Assembly: GCA_963853835.1 (NCBI GenBank)
Contig: OY970824.1
Span: 44,288,227 to 44,352,226 of the forward strand
Source: Calendula officinalis
Taxonomy: Eukaryota; Streptophyta; Magnoliopsida; Asterales; Asteraceae
DNA length: 64,000 nt
Direction: 5' to 3'
In this document: in pieces, positions 33,524-45,200 of the stretch
Layout: each line of letters begins with the position of its first letter
Numbering within the stretch: the first letter of the stretch is position 1
Program-made: the position numbers and the translations under genes
Notes under the pieces: model-generated
What the model saw: only the letters and a program-made list of their open reading frames with translations
Told to the model about the DNA's origin: nothing
Database searches by the model: none

Positions 33524-34568
33524 GTTTGTATCAGAGCAAAAACTCTCTGTGAGTAGATCCAAATTCAAGCTAAATTCGTTCAGATCTGAGAATTTTTGAA
33601 GAAAAAGTTTGTTCGTCGCTTGAAAATTAATGTTGTAAATTTTCTGTTTAAATTGATGAATTGAGTGAAGATTCGTGTTTCTCCATTGATTCCAATAACA
33701 ATAGAATCAAATTTCGATCAATTCCATCAACAAATGATCATGATTCAGTGATTTTTGTGCAAAAGTTGAAAAAGTCAAAAAGTCTCTGAAAATCGAAGAA
33801 TTCGAGCTGTGTTGTTATGGATTGAAGGATATTATCGGATCAAAGTGTTAGGAAATCATTTTCGAACATTTAGGGATTGGAATTAGTGAAATTGGTCAAG
33901 TATTGAGCGAGATTGGATCAAAATGGTGAGTTTTTGAAGTTGCGAACACGAACCAGTCAAGAACAAGTTCGGCCCGAACTTCACACTGTTATCGGCTCAT
34001 TGTTCGGCTACAAAGTGTTCGGCCCGAACTTCAGCTACAAAGTGTTCGGCCCGAACATCGGCTTAAAGAGTTCGGCCTAACTGTTCAAACTCTAGTCCAG
34101 TTTCATTGTTCGGCCCAAACATAATCTTCGGCCCGAACTAAACACTGTTTTCGGCCCGAACTCATCCTCCAACAATCTTCGGCTCGAACAAGTCTTCGGC
34201 CAGAATTCAAACAAACCCAAACTTCGGCCCGAACAACAATCTTCGGCTCGAACAGATTACTATTCTCGAACTCCTCGCTTGTTTGGCTTCAAACTTCGGC
34301 TTCAAGTCTTCGGCAGCAGTCTCCAATCAACAAGTCTTCGGCCCGAAGTAAAAGTTCGGCCCGAACTTAATCAATCCTAAAGTTCGGCCCGAGGTTCTGC
34401 ACAGTTGAAGTTCGGCTCATTCGAAGTTCGGCCCGAAGTCAATAGGCCCAATAGTTCGGCCTGAACTACTCTTCGACCCGAACAAGAAGTTCGGCCCGAA
34501 CACGAAGTTCAGCCCGAACACGATCCTCGGTCCCAAAATTCAAATTTTCCTTAAAAATCAATTTCAAA
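33524..34568 (+). other. Primer site and leader of element D with TTCGGCCCGAAC repeats
   Basis: A primer site TTGTATCAGAGC is at 33526-33537. From about 33966 to 34517 the near-palindrome TTCGGCCCGAA occurs ten or so times exactly, and roughly ten more times with one or two changes, at irregular spacing. The region has no long reading frame. It lies between primer site and gag, where retroelements usually carry packaging and dimerisation signals. Confidence 0.85.
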
Positions 34569-37037
34569 ATGTCTTCTAAAGATGCACTCACAATCGGAAC
34601 TGATCTAAAACCCCCGGTTTTGTATAGAGGAGAATATGCTCAGTGGAAGAAAAGATTTCTCCACTTTATCAAGAATCAGGAGCTACATAGAGAGATTATG
34701 GAATCACTCACTCATGGGGAAGCGGTATTTTATGATGACATCGTTGTTGATCCAACTGCTACTCCTCCACTTATTGGTGGTAAACGTCTAATTCCTCCCG
34801 AAGAGTATAATACACAACAAAAACGACGTGCCAAAGACGATGTTCAAGCATATTCATTTATGCTTCAAGGACTTCCAAATGAAATCTACAACAGTTTGGA
34901 TAGCCTTGAAACGGGTAAAGAGCTATGGGATGAAATCAGAAAGCAAATGGAGGGCACGGTTTTAGGAAACAAAGCTAAAGTGGTTTCTGCTTTGAACAAT
35001 AATCAGACATTCAAAGCCACAATCGGAGAAGACCTGGAGAGCACGTATCATCGGTATTGTACATTGTTGAATGATCTTCGCAAAAACTACTTGCGAAAAG
35101 AGAATTTGAAGGTGAATATCAAATTTATCAATTGTCTTCTTCCTGAGTGGGAAATGTTTGGGAATAGTGCCATGCAACATAAGGATCTCAGTCTAATTGA
35201 TATTCATGAACTGTTTGAATATTTGCACCAAAATGAGCCAATGGTAAAAAACTTAACCAAAAGTCGTCAAGAGATAGCTCAAAATCGTCAAGAGACTGCA
35301 GATACCCTTTCATTCCTCACCAAGCAACATCGTCAGTATTCTACATATCCTAAAATGTCAGAAAATGTAGAACCGTCTGCATACTCACCACCTGATGATA
35401 TGGAAAAAGATCTTGAGGATGTACTTCAGGCAATGTCCCTAATCTCAAATTATCAGAAGAAGTACTACTCCAAACCAACAAACAACAACCAAAGATACTC
35501 ATCCAACTTTAAATCTGCTCCACCTACTTCATCTACAACACAACCAACTGAAAAGCCTAAGCTCATCCCATTTGATCCACAGAAAAAATGTTACAATTGT
35601 GGAATTGCTGGACACTACTCACGTGATTGCAAGAAACCTAAAGTCCGTGATTCTGAGTTCTTTAAAAGGAAGATGCTAATGGCCAAACAAATTGAGGCAG
35701 GAAAAGTGTTGTTAGCAGAAGACCTTCAATGGATGGAGGAGTCGGATCCGGAAGATGAAGAACATGCTGCCAACCTGTGCTTTATGGCGAGAGAAAATGC
35801 TGAGGTAACTGAAAGAATTGCTGAGACAGATGGCGAGGATGGCAAGGTACACACTTCTCTTCCCTCTAATGAAAATAATTCCAATAATTCTGATACTTGT
35901 TTTGTTCCAAAACAGACATCTGAAGTTGATTCGTTAAAACAAAACCTTTTGAATGCAGAAAATTTAAATAATCAACTTCAAGATCGCTTAACTCATTTGG
36001 AAAAACAAATTGAACAAAATGCTTTTCTGGGTAATAAAATTGCTCATTATATTCAACAACAAACAGTTTTCAAACAAGAAAATCTGAGGTTACAAAAGCA
36101 AGTATCAGAGTATAAAGATAAATATGATCATAATTACAAACTTTACTCTAAAGTATGGGGAGATTATCAAATTAACAAAAACAGTATTGCACGTAAAGAA
36201 AAAGAGTTTGAAGAAATTGAAAAACAATTTAACTCTTTAAACTCTCAAATCAAAGAGTTAACAGAGGAACTACATGATCAAAAAATCCTTGCATTAAAAG
36301 AAACAAGAACTAAACAAAATATGATTCAGACGTTTAAAAATGAGACTCATAAACTGAATTCACATATCAAACATCTTGAAGAATTAATTGTAAAACGAGG
36401 ACATACTGATCAAACCATTAATTTAAACAAGCCCAAACATTTCAAATATTTCAATTCGAGAGAAGGGCTAGGCGCTGATAATCCAGAATATCTTAAGAAG
36501 GCGTGTAAAATGGTTCCAACATTATATGATCCCAGATACAGAGATATAATGCCAAGCTTTATCAAAATGACAAACAAAGAGGAAGAAATTGAGACGTTTA
36601 ACAGAGCTAAAAAGGATAATGTGCAAATTATTTTCAATTACACTGAGTTAAATAAAATATATGAAACTAAAAAGGAAAACTTTGAAAATGATGAGTATTT
36701 TCCAATTATTACACCAGAAGAATTTGAGATTAAAGGTGATGCTGTACTTCAACAAAAGGTCACACCAAAGATTTACATACCATCTCTAATTCTAGAAAGG
36801 AAAATCTGTCAATTGGAAAATGAAATAGATAACACACATAAGGCATTTGACAAAGAAAAATCCGGTTTACGAAATAAAATTCTTGAGTTAGAAAATCAAA
36901 TAGCTAACGTGCTTAAAACATCTGTTTCTAGTCAAAGTGCTTCTCCAAAGCCAAAGTCTCACATTGATAATTTCTCAACTCCTAAAATTCCAACTCGTTT
37001 AAAACAAAATTCTAATTCTCCTGTTTTAAATTTTTAA
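34569..37037 (+). CDS. gag: Element D Gag, 822 codons
   Basis: The start ATG at 34569 follows the leader. The N-terminal ~230 residues form a Copia Gag domain ('YRGEYAQWKKRFLHFI', 'AYSFMLQGLPNEIYNSLDS', 'ELWDEIRKQMEGT'), which builds the particle. A CCHC zinc knuckle 'CYNCGIAGHYSRDC' is at about residues 341-354 and binds RNA. Residues ~455-690 are rich in Leu/Glu/Lys/Gln heptads and look like a long coiled coil, as in other Sirevirus Gags. A possible 5' splice site AAG|GTACAC lies at 35844-35852, in phase 0. The frame ends at TAA 37035-37037; comparison with C and E suggests Gag once extended to 37871, so this stop may be a truncation. Confidence 0.88.
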   Translation: MSSKDALTIGTDLKPPVLYRGEYAQWKKRFLHFIKNQELHREIMESLTHGEAVFYDDIVVDPTATPPLIGGKRLIPPEEYNTQQKRRAKDDVQAYSFMLQGLPNEIYNSLDSLETGKELWDEIRKQMEGTVLGNKAKVVSALNNNQTFKATIGEDLESTYHRYCTLLNDLRKNYLRKENLKVNIKFINCLLPEWEMFGNSAMQHKDLSLIDIHELFEYLHQNEPMVKNLTKSRQEIAQNRQETADTLSFLTKQHRQYSTYPKMSENVEPSAYSPPDDMEKDLEDVLQAMSLISNYQKKYYSKPTNNNQRYSSNFKSAPPTSSTTQPTEKPKLIPFDPQKKCYNCGIAGHYSRDCKKPKVRDSEFFKRKMLMAKQIEAGKVLLAEDLQWMEESDPEDEEHAANLCFMARENAEVTERIAETDGEDGKVHTSLPSNENNSNNSDTCFVPKQTSEVDSLKQNLLNAENLNNQLQDRLTHLEKQIEQNAFLGNKIAHYIQQQTVFKQENLRLQKQVSEYKDKYDHNYKLYSKVWGDYQINKNSIARKEKEFEEIEKQFNSLNSQIKELTEELHDQKILALKETRTKQNMIQTFKNETHKLNSHIKHLEELIVKRGHTDQTINLNKPKHFKYFNSREGLGADNPEYLKKACKMVPTLYDPRYRDIMPSFIKMTNKEEEIETFNRAKKDNVQIIFNYTELNKIYETKKENFENDEYFPIITPEEFEIKGDAVLQQKVTPKIYIPSLILERKICQLENEIDNTHKAFDKEKSGLRNKILELENQIANVLKTSVSSQSASPKPKSHIDNFSTPKIPTRLKQNSNSPVLNF

Positions 37038-37871
37038 GATAGAATTTTAAATTCCAAGCATAGGAGACCAAAGCAAGTCGGGGTGAAAGAAGTTGAGCTG
37101 TCTAAGAAGTCTAATTCGTCTAAGTCTAGTATGCTTAAGTCCAAAGAACTTAAGAAGTCTAGATCTCCTTTGTTTTTAGCTTCTTCTTTTTCTAATTTCA
37201 ATAAATGTAATAACTCAACAAACTTTATTTCTCCTGCTACACGTTATGGCATTGTGTATGATTCTGCAATTTATCGTCCTGTTAATCATACTGTTAATGG
37301 TGTACATTTGATTGTTAAAACAGATAAAAATTGTAAAAAGGTTTATTTTGATTGAAAAACTAATAACCCAATTTCTCAATATGATACACGATATTTTGTA
37401 AGAAAAGATGCTCCATGTGGTTCTCGACATGATGTACTTCATAAAAATGGTTCAATCATTCATTCATGTACAATTTGTTACCCAGAACCTTGCAAAACAA
37501 TGCTCTCTGGATCTAAAATATCTCTAACTACACGTTTTTCTCCAAAAACTCCAAACCTTGTTTATCGGGTTGTTTCACCATCCAAATCTACACACTCTGG
37601 TGTCTCACCTACCTCTCCCAAACAAAATCAACAACAATCCAAGTTTGTTAAATACAAATGGATTCAAAATGAAAAATCAAACTGGATTCTACATTCCCCT
37701 GCAAAATCCTTCCAATGGATTATCAAAATACCAAAAATAGAACTGCCTCCTTGCAGTTCTCAAACTCTCTAAATTCATAATGTGTCAATCATTCTTCATA
37801 AAACATTGTTTACTAATCGTTTAGGACCCATATCTGATTGGGTACCTTTTTGTGTTAATTGTTTTATGTAG
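35847..37871 (+). other. Candidate intron 1 of element D (gag to pol), 2025 bp
   Basis: The donor is GGCAAG|GTACAC and the acceptor TTTTATGTAG|AATGTATGG. The phase is 0 at both ends. The acceptor sits exactly where those of C and E do, just before 'WYLDSG'. Splicing would remove the coiled-coil part of Gag and every in-frame stop between gag and pol. The donor is weaker than in C and E. Confidence 0.5.
37038..37871 (+). pseudogene. Element D Gag C-terminal extension with stops
   Basis: The Gag frame can be read on from 37038 with interruptions at 37353-37355 (TGA), 37770-37772 (TAA) and finally TAG at 37869-37871. The last overlaps the candidate acceptor. It contains Ser/Lys-rich sequence and, near the end, 'GPISDWVPF', which matches the 'GPIFKWVPK' Gag terminus of C. 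This supports the view that Gag of this lineage normally ends here, immediately before the protease. Confidence 0.6.
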
Positions 37872-39054
37872 AATGTATGGTATCTTGATTCTGGCTGTAC
37901 ACGACAAATGACCGGAAACAAGAACTTATTAACGAATTATAGAGACAAATACTTGGGAACTGTTCGGTTTGGAAATGATCATCTTGCTGCCATCACGGGT
38001 ATTGGCGATATCATTCGTCACCATTTAGTCATTCGAAATGTGGCTTATGTTGAAGATCTTGCACACAATCTTTTCAGTATTGGTCAGTTCTGTGATAAAA
38101 CATTGGAAGTTAATTTTCGCACAAAGAAATGTGTGGTGTGCACTTATGCGGGGAAAGAATTTCTTACTGGCTCCCGTGACACAAATCTGTTTACTATCAA
38201 TTTAAATGATGTGGTTCCACTGGAGGAAGTGTGTCTACTTTCCACTGCAACATCAAATGAGTCATGGCTATGGCATCGCCGTCTATCACACCTAAATTTC
38301 AAATCGATTAACAAATTAGTCAAAGGTGGCCATGTGTCCGGTCTTCCAGATGTTTCGTTTGCTAAAGATCATCTTTGTTCATCTTGCGAAATGGGCAAAA
38401 TGACTAAAAAATCTCATAAGTCTAAACCAGTTCAAAGTACTTCAAAACCGCTTGAATTACTTCATATGGACTTATGTGGTCCCATGAGCGTTCAATCCCT
38501 TGGTGGTAAACGCTATGTCTTGGTTATTGTTGATGATTATTCTCGCTACACATGGGTTCATTTCTTACGTACCAAAGATGAAGCAGCCGATATCATTATC
38601 GCCTTCATCAAGAAAACTCAAACAAATTTGGATTTAAAAGTTCACACCATTCGCACTGATAATGGGACTGAATTTAAAAATCAAACTTTAGATTCTTTTC
38701 TAACATCAGTTGGTATTACCCATCAATATTCCGCTGCTCAAACACCTCAACAAAATGGGGTTGTTGAACGAAGAAATCGTACCGTAGTTGAAGCTGCTCG
38801 TACCATGCTTTCATTTTCTAAACTCCCATTATCTCTTTGGGCTGAAGCTGTAAGTACGGCTTGCTTCACACAAAACCGTTCGATCATCAACAAAACCTAC
38901 AACAAGACTCCATACGAACTCATTAATAACCGAATTCCAAATGTTAAATTTTTCCATATTTTTGGGAGTCGTTGCTTCATTCTTAATGAAAAGGACAAAC
39001 TGAATAAATTTGAAGCAAAAGCAGATGAAGGGACATTTGTAGGGTACTCACGTG
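37872..39054 (+). pseudogene. Element D pol, first part (protease and integrase), interrupted by E
   Basis: The open frame from 37872 starts 'NVWYLDSGCTRQM' (protease active-site Asp), then 'LAHNLFSIGQFCD', GAG-pre-integrase 'SWLWHRRLSHLNF', a CxxC pair ('HLCSSCEMGK'), and the integrase core: 'LLHMDLCGPM' (Asp), 'IRTDNGTEFKN' (Asp) and 'TPQQNGVVERRNRT' (Glu). It is uninterrupted up to 39054, where element E is inserted after 'VGYSR', and it continues at 50478. The D,D,E residues are all present. It is inactive only because E splits it and the second half is damaged. Confidence 0.93.
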
Positions 39055-39563
39055 TGTTAAGGAAAAAAGCCTTACCCGTTTGGATCTTAAGATAACAAAA
39101 CAACCTAGACTAGCTTTGATTAATATGTAGAATAAAATAGCTAAGTCTAGGTCTGATACTGAGTGATCAGTATTGGAACTCAGTATCAGAGCTCAGTATC
39201 AAATAGTGATACTGAGTACAAGGACTGAGTAGAAGGACTGAGTTACATTTTGTTATGTAACGGACTAAGATCAAATCCCTTGATCTTAGTCATTTTCCTA
39301 GTTTAGTCCTTCGGTTACTCCTTTGCCCATTATGTAAGATCTCTATATCATTATAAATAGAGATCATCTTGCAAAGGAGAACTCACCAATTCACTTTAAA
39401 CTTTCATATCTATTGTAATTGATCAGTGGTATTGTTATTCCGCAACAAGCCACACTTAGTGGAATTATACATTTGACTCATATCTTGTTCTTATACAATA
39501 TTTGTCTTAAGCTATAATTATCCAATCAATTAACCATCTAAACCAGGGCGTTGTGACCTAACA
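39055..39563 (+). repeat. 5' LTR of element E (509 bp)
   Basis: It starts TGTTAAGGAAAAAAGCC and ends ...GTTGTGACCTAACA. A TATA box (tataaatag) is at 39352. Upstream, 39154-39245 holds a dense set of ACTGAGT / CTCAGTAT words in both orientations, which can pair with each other. Confidence 0.96.
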
Positions 39564-39661
39564 ACTGGTATCAGAGCAGGCTAAATAAACTCTTATTTAG
39601 TCGATCTATAACCCTGGCAGCCATCCCTTATACTTATCCTTCACTTACTCCAAAATCAAAA
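39564..39661 (+). other. Primer binding site and short leader of element E
   Basis: TGGTATCAGAGC at 39566-39577 matches initiator Met-tRNA exactly. The leader to the gag ATG at 39662 is under 90 bases, far shorter than in D. Confidence 0.9.
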
Positions 39662-42190
39662 ATGTCTACCATTGTTGCACCAATTATGTCTGGAAAGGGA
39701 GTACCCATCTTTGATGGTAAAGACTTCCATCAATGGAATCTAAAAGCTCAGTGGTATCTTGAATCCATTCATCATGAAATGCTCACTGTGCTAAATGATG
39801 GTCCTATCATCCCACAAACTGTGGAACCTAAACTAAGGCACAACTGGACTGATACTGACCGTCAGTTGTATGCTTTAGACTCCAGGGCTAAAGGGGTGAT
39901 TGGTAATGCTGTTACCAAAGAAATTCTCAATGCAATCATGGAATTTCCAACAGCAAAGGCTATGTGGGATAGCCTATCAGTCACTTATGAAGGCACACCA
40001 AAAGTGAAGTTGCAAATAAAGAGCAACATGAGAAGAAAGTATGAAAACTTCTTCTCAGATCCAAATGAAGACATCACCTCTCTTTACAACAGGTTTAATA
40101 CTATTGTTCATGGTCTAATTAGTGTTGGCATTGTAAAAGAGGAAGGGGAACTTGTTCAAAAGTTTCTGGACAGTCTTCCTCAACAATTTCTTGACATGTC
40201 AAATTCTGTCAATGCTGCTAATAACATTGAGTCATATACTCTTCAAACTTTATATGGCCTAATGTTGAATCATGAAGAGAACACTGCTTCAAGACTGATC
40301 AACTGGAAGAAAACTGACCAATCTTCAAATGGAATGGCTCTCATTGTGCAACAAGCATATACTGTGACTGAGCCTGAAGAACCAGTAGTTGATCTTGTTG
40401 ATGCTGAGGCAGAAGAGCTCGAGACTCAAATGGCTCTTATGTCTATGAAGCTGGATCAGTTGAAAAAGAAGAGGCTTGGTGTTAGCTCTTCTAATACTGA
40501 CCCAAGATCAGGTCTTTGCTATAGGTGTGGAAAACCTGGACATATTGCTGCAAATTGTCATACCAAGTCTTCTGAGACTGATCAGAATGACAAGATTGCC
40601 TACCGAGCAAAGAGGTATAGAGACAAGTATGTGAAACTGAAGAACTGGAGCAAGGGCAAGAGGGCAGAATGGAATGGAGCACCTCATCAAGCACTATACT
40701 CTGAAGCTTGGATGGATGAGGACATAAGTGATGATGAGGAAGAGGTTGAGAATAAAGCCTTTATGGCTTTCACTGAAGATGATTTGAAGAGCTCCTTTGA
40801 AAAGGATATCAAAGAGGCTGAGAGGATGAGTGTTGATACTGATTGGGATTCCACTCAGTTGTACAAGGTAAGTTCCTTTCAAACTTATTCAGTGAATGAA
40901 AAAACTAAGATTTTTGAGTATATGATTGTTGATCTTAAAACTTCTGTACAAAAAGAAAAAGCTTTAAAATTAACAATTCAAGAACTTGAAAGGGTAAATA
41001 GTGAAAACTTGGATAAATTAGCAAAGTATAAAGATTTAGAACTAAACCTTTCAGATTTAAAGGACATTAACCAAAGATTAGCTGATAAAGCTCACTTACA
41101 CAAACTTGAAAAAGAAAAATTTGAAAAATAGTGTAAATCTTGGGGAAATGCTTCAATAAAATTAAATAAATGTTTAAATCAACAATTCCCAGAAAATGTG
41201 AGGGCTGCACTTGGTGTTGATCCTCAATTTAAAAATAGGAATAATTTTGCTGATTTATTTGAAGAGTTTTCTAATATGAACCCTATTAAATTTATAAAAG
41301 CTAAAACTTTTTGTGAAGTTGGATGTCAAACCGAGTCAGATGATGAGGAAAATGATATTTTAGAAAAACCTATTGGTCCCTCCATCTGCTCAAAGTGCTA
41401 TACTGAGCTACAAGAACTCAGTATTGTATTTCCTGTAAAGGAAATTTCTGATACTGAGCTCCCAATAGTTCAGTATGACACTTCTGCTGTTCCACCTTTT
41501 GAATTATTATTTAATACAACAACTTTTGAAATATATAATGATAATAATACTACTTCTATCTCAAATGTTTCATCTAATACATAAGTTGCAGGAACAGGAA
41601 CATCATATACTGAGACATCTAAAGAACCTGTTAAAGTTGTTTCTTCAAAACATGATAAACAAAAAACAACTTCAACTAGGTCCACAGTTGGCAGAAACAA
41701 GAAGTCTTACACTAATAATATTAGAAAGACTTCTCTGCCAAATAAAAAGAAGCAATCAGATCCACCACCCTTTAAACCAGTACTGAAAAATGTTAAAACA
41801 CCTATTAAAAATGACAAAAATAATATTTTAAAAACACTTGGTGATCAGGTCAAATCTTTAAGTAAAAAATTTGCAAAACTTGTTCATACTGATCTACCAA
41901 AACTGCAACAGTTTTCTAAAATACCTTATGAAAATATGTTTAGAAATAGACCTAGAAAATGTTATAGGTGTCATCATACTGGTCATAAAGGAGATTAATG
42001 ACAGACTGATCTCTCAAATCCTAGGTACTCAGTACCAAAGAAAAGGACAGAATCTAAGTCAGTATCACCAAAGAAAACCTCTAAAGTTTCCCCTGAAGTG
42101 CTACTGACCTCTCCAAATAAAGAGATCAGGACAAAATCTGTTTATTCCACCAAAGGTCCCATTCAAAAATGGGTGCCTAAAAGGAACTAA
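39662..42190 (+). pseudogene. Element E gag, full-length frame with stops
   Basis: From ATG 39662 the frame is open for 489 codons: N-terminal Gag domain ('PIFDGKDFHQWNLKAQWYL'), UBN2-type core ('AMWDSLSVTYEGTPK', 'NEDITSLYNRFNTIVHGL'), zinc knuckle 'CYRCGKPGHIAANC' (residues ~286-299), an acidic stretch, then a coiled-coil-like region. A strong 5' splice site AAG|GTAAGT lies at 40865-40873. Beyond TAG 41129-41131 the same frame continues through TAA 41582 and TAA/TGA at 41996-42001 to a final stop at 42188-42190, after a second knuckle remnant 'CYRCHHTGHKGD' and 'KWVPKRN'. C shows that these inner stops are not ancestral. Confidence 0.88.
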
Positions 42191-42213
42191 CTTTTATTTT
42201 GTGTCTTGTGCAG
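40868..42213 (+). other. Candidate intron 1 of element E (gag to pol), 1346 bp
   Basis: The donor TACAAG|GTAAGT is a perfect plant consensus. The acceptor TTGTGTCTTGTGCAG|GGTGAC ends at 42213. Gag is in one frame and Pol in the -1 frame; removing 1346 bases (remainder 2 on division by 3) joins them exactly at phase 0, giving '...QLYK' followed by 'GDRKWYLDSG'. All premature Gag stops lie inside the interval. Confidence 0.68.
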
Positions 42214-45200
42214 GGTGACAGAAAATGGTATTTAGATAGTGGCTACTCAAGACACATGACAGGCAGTATGGAGTACCTTCATAATTATACTCCAGAGAAG
42301 GGTCCTTCTGTTAAGTTTGGAGATGACTCGGTGGGAAAGACAAGAGGTTATGGTGTGATCAAAGCAAGCAACATAACTTTTAAAAGAGTTGCCTATGTAG
42401 AGGGTCTTAAACACAATCTGCTCAGTATCAGCCAGATGTGTGATGATGACAATGAAGCTCGATTCAGGAAGGTTGCAGGAATCATCTACAATGATAAAGG
42501 GCAGCCTGTACTCATTGCTAGAAGAGAAAAAGATATATATGTGGTCAACCTATCTGAAATAGACCCAACTATTCGAGTATGCCTTCTTTCTAAAGTCAAG
42601 CCAGAATTGTATTGGTTATGGCACAAGAAACTCTCTCACATCAACTTTAGAAATATCAATGAGCTCAGTATGAAGAAACTGGTGAGAGGGTTGCCCACTA
42701 TTACTTATTCAAAAGATAAGTTATGCTCAGCATGTGAAATGGGCAAGCAGAAGAAAAGTTCATTCAAGTCAAAGGTCAATCATTCCATTAATGAACCTCT
42801 TACTATGATACATATGGATCTTTTTGGCCCCATCGGCACACCATCTTTGGCCAAAAAGATCTATACCCTAGTCTTGGTTGATGAATTCTCAAGATATACT
42901 TGGGTCATCTTCCTCAAGACTAAGTCAGATGCAACAACAGAAATCATTGCCTTTATAAAAAGAGAGGAACTTCAAAAAGGCAACAAGGTCAAGCAACTTA
43001 GAAGTGACCATCGTACTGAGTTTAAGAACTCAGTTTTAGCCGATTTCTGTGAAGAAAAAGGAATCATTCAAAACTTCTCTGCAGCTTACACACCACAACA
43101 AAATGGTGTTGTAGAAAGAAAGAATAGAACATTAATTGAAGATGCAAGAACTTTGTTATGCCATGCTGGACTGGCACTGAGTTTCTGGGCTGAAACTGTA
43201 AATTGTGCAAACTTCACTCAGAATAGAGCTACTATAGTCCAGAGACATCTGAAGACTCCATATGAGTTATACCATGGCAAGGTTCCTAATGTGGAATACT
43301 TCCACATCTTTGGAAGTAAATGCTTTGTACTCAGTACAAAACAAAATCTCAACAAATTTGCTCGCAAAGCAAATGAAGGTGTGTTCATGGGCTACTCTCC
43401 ACACTCTAAAGCCTTCAGAGTGTATATCATCTCAACCAAGATGATTGTAGAATCCATTCATGTCACATTTGATGAAGATCAGAATGAGCATTCTACCTCA
43501 GCAAGTGAAGACATAAGTGGCATAGATATTCTATGCAATCCAGAAAACTCCATTGCTGAAGAGCCCAAGTTTCATCCACACTTTATTCCTAATAAGTTTA
43601 ATGAAACTGACCAAGTTCGAACTCAGCCTCACTCAACTGCGACTAATACTGAGGCTCCCATAATAGAGAACCTTCACACTGAGTTTCCAACTAATGATCT
43701 GAACCACTCTACCTATGAAGAAGGTGAAACATCCAACACTTCTCAAGAATCCACATCAACTCTGCAAAATGAATATGAACAGCAACCTCCACTCTCTAAT
43801 ACTGACCCGAATTCCACTCAGTATCAGACACACAACACACCTAATCAACAAAATAGTGTTGATCCTACTTCAAATGCTCCCTTAGGAAACAATTTAAGGG
43901 AACACAGAGACCATCCACACTCAAACATTATTGGTCCTATTGAAGAAGGTGTCCAAACAAGAAGAAAATTAGAGTTTCCACCCCAAGCAACTGCAAATTT
44001 CTATTTCTTCTCAAGCTTTCTATCTACCATTGAACCAAAGAAAGCTGATGAAGCTTTATTAGATGAAGATTGGGTAGAAGCTATGCAAGAAGAGCTGACA
44101 GAGTTTGAGAGAAACAAAGTTTGGAACTTAGTACCACCTCCTACTGGCAAAACTATTATTGGTACTAAGTGGGTATTCAGAAACAAGATGGACAAGGATG
44201 GTGTTGTCATCAGAAACAAAGCAAGGTTGGTTGCTCAAGGTTACAGGCAAGAAGAAGGCATTGACTATGATGAAACTTTTGCACCAGTTGCAAGAATTGA
44301 AGCTATTAGGTTGTATCTTGCATATGCAGCTTTTAAGAACTTCAAAGTTTATTAGATGGATGTCAAGAGTGCTTTTCTAAATGGAAAACTACAAGAAGAA
44401 GTTTATGTTAAACAACCACCAGGTTTTGTTGATCCTAAATTTCCTAATTATGTTTTCAAGCTTGATAAAGCTCTATATGGGCTCAAACAAGCTCCAAGAG
44501 CCTGGTATGATACCCTGTCTGAGTACCTTATTGAAAATAAATTTACAAGAGGTAAAATTGATAAAACATTATTTTCAAAACGGAAAGGTTCTGACATCTT
44601 ACTCATTCAGATATATGTTGATGATATTATCTTTGGCTCTACTGACAAGTCAATGTGTGACTGGTTTGCTAAGATAATGTCAAATCAGTATCAGATGAGT
44701 AAGATGGGAGAACTTACTTATTTTCTTGGTTTACAAGTTGAACAAAAGCCTGATGGCACTTTTATAAATCAAAGTAAGTATGTGCATGACATGTTAAAGA
44801 AATACAAATTTGAAAACTTATCTTCCATTCATACTCCTATGGGTACTCAGGATAAGATAAGTAAGGATGAAACTGGTAAACCAGTTTGTCAATCCACATA
44901 CCAAGGTATGATTGGTTCCTTACTTTACTTAACTGCTAGCAGGCCTGATATCATGTTTGCAACATGTTTGTGTGCTCGGTATCAGGCTGATCCTAAAGAA
45001 TCACACATGAAAGCAGTTAAGCGCATCTTTAGATATCTTACAGGTACTCCTAACCTGGGTCTTTGGTATCCCAAAGATTCAAACTTTGACCTTGAAGGGT
45101 ACACAGATGCAGATTTTGCAGGTTGTAGATTGGATAGAAAAAGCACAAGTGGAGGATGTCAATTCCTAGGTGGAAGACTAGTAGGTTGGTCATCCAAAAA

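Noticed and set aside
42180..42215. -1 ribosomal frameshift site between gag and pol of E
   Set aside because: The frames are offset by -1, but I see no clear slippery heptamer with a downstream structure at the overlap, and the phase-matched splice sites explain the arrangement better. It is not excluded.
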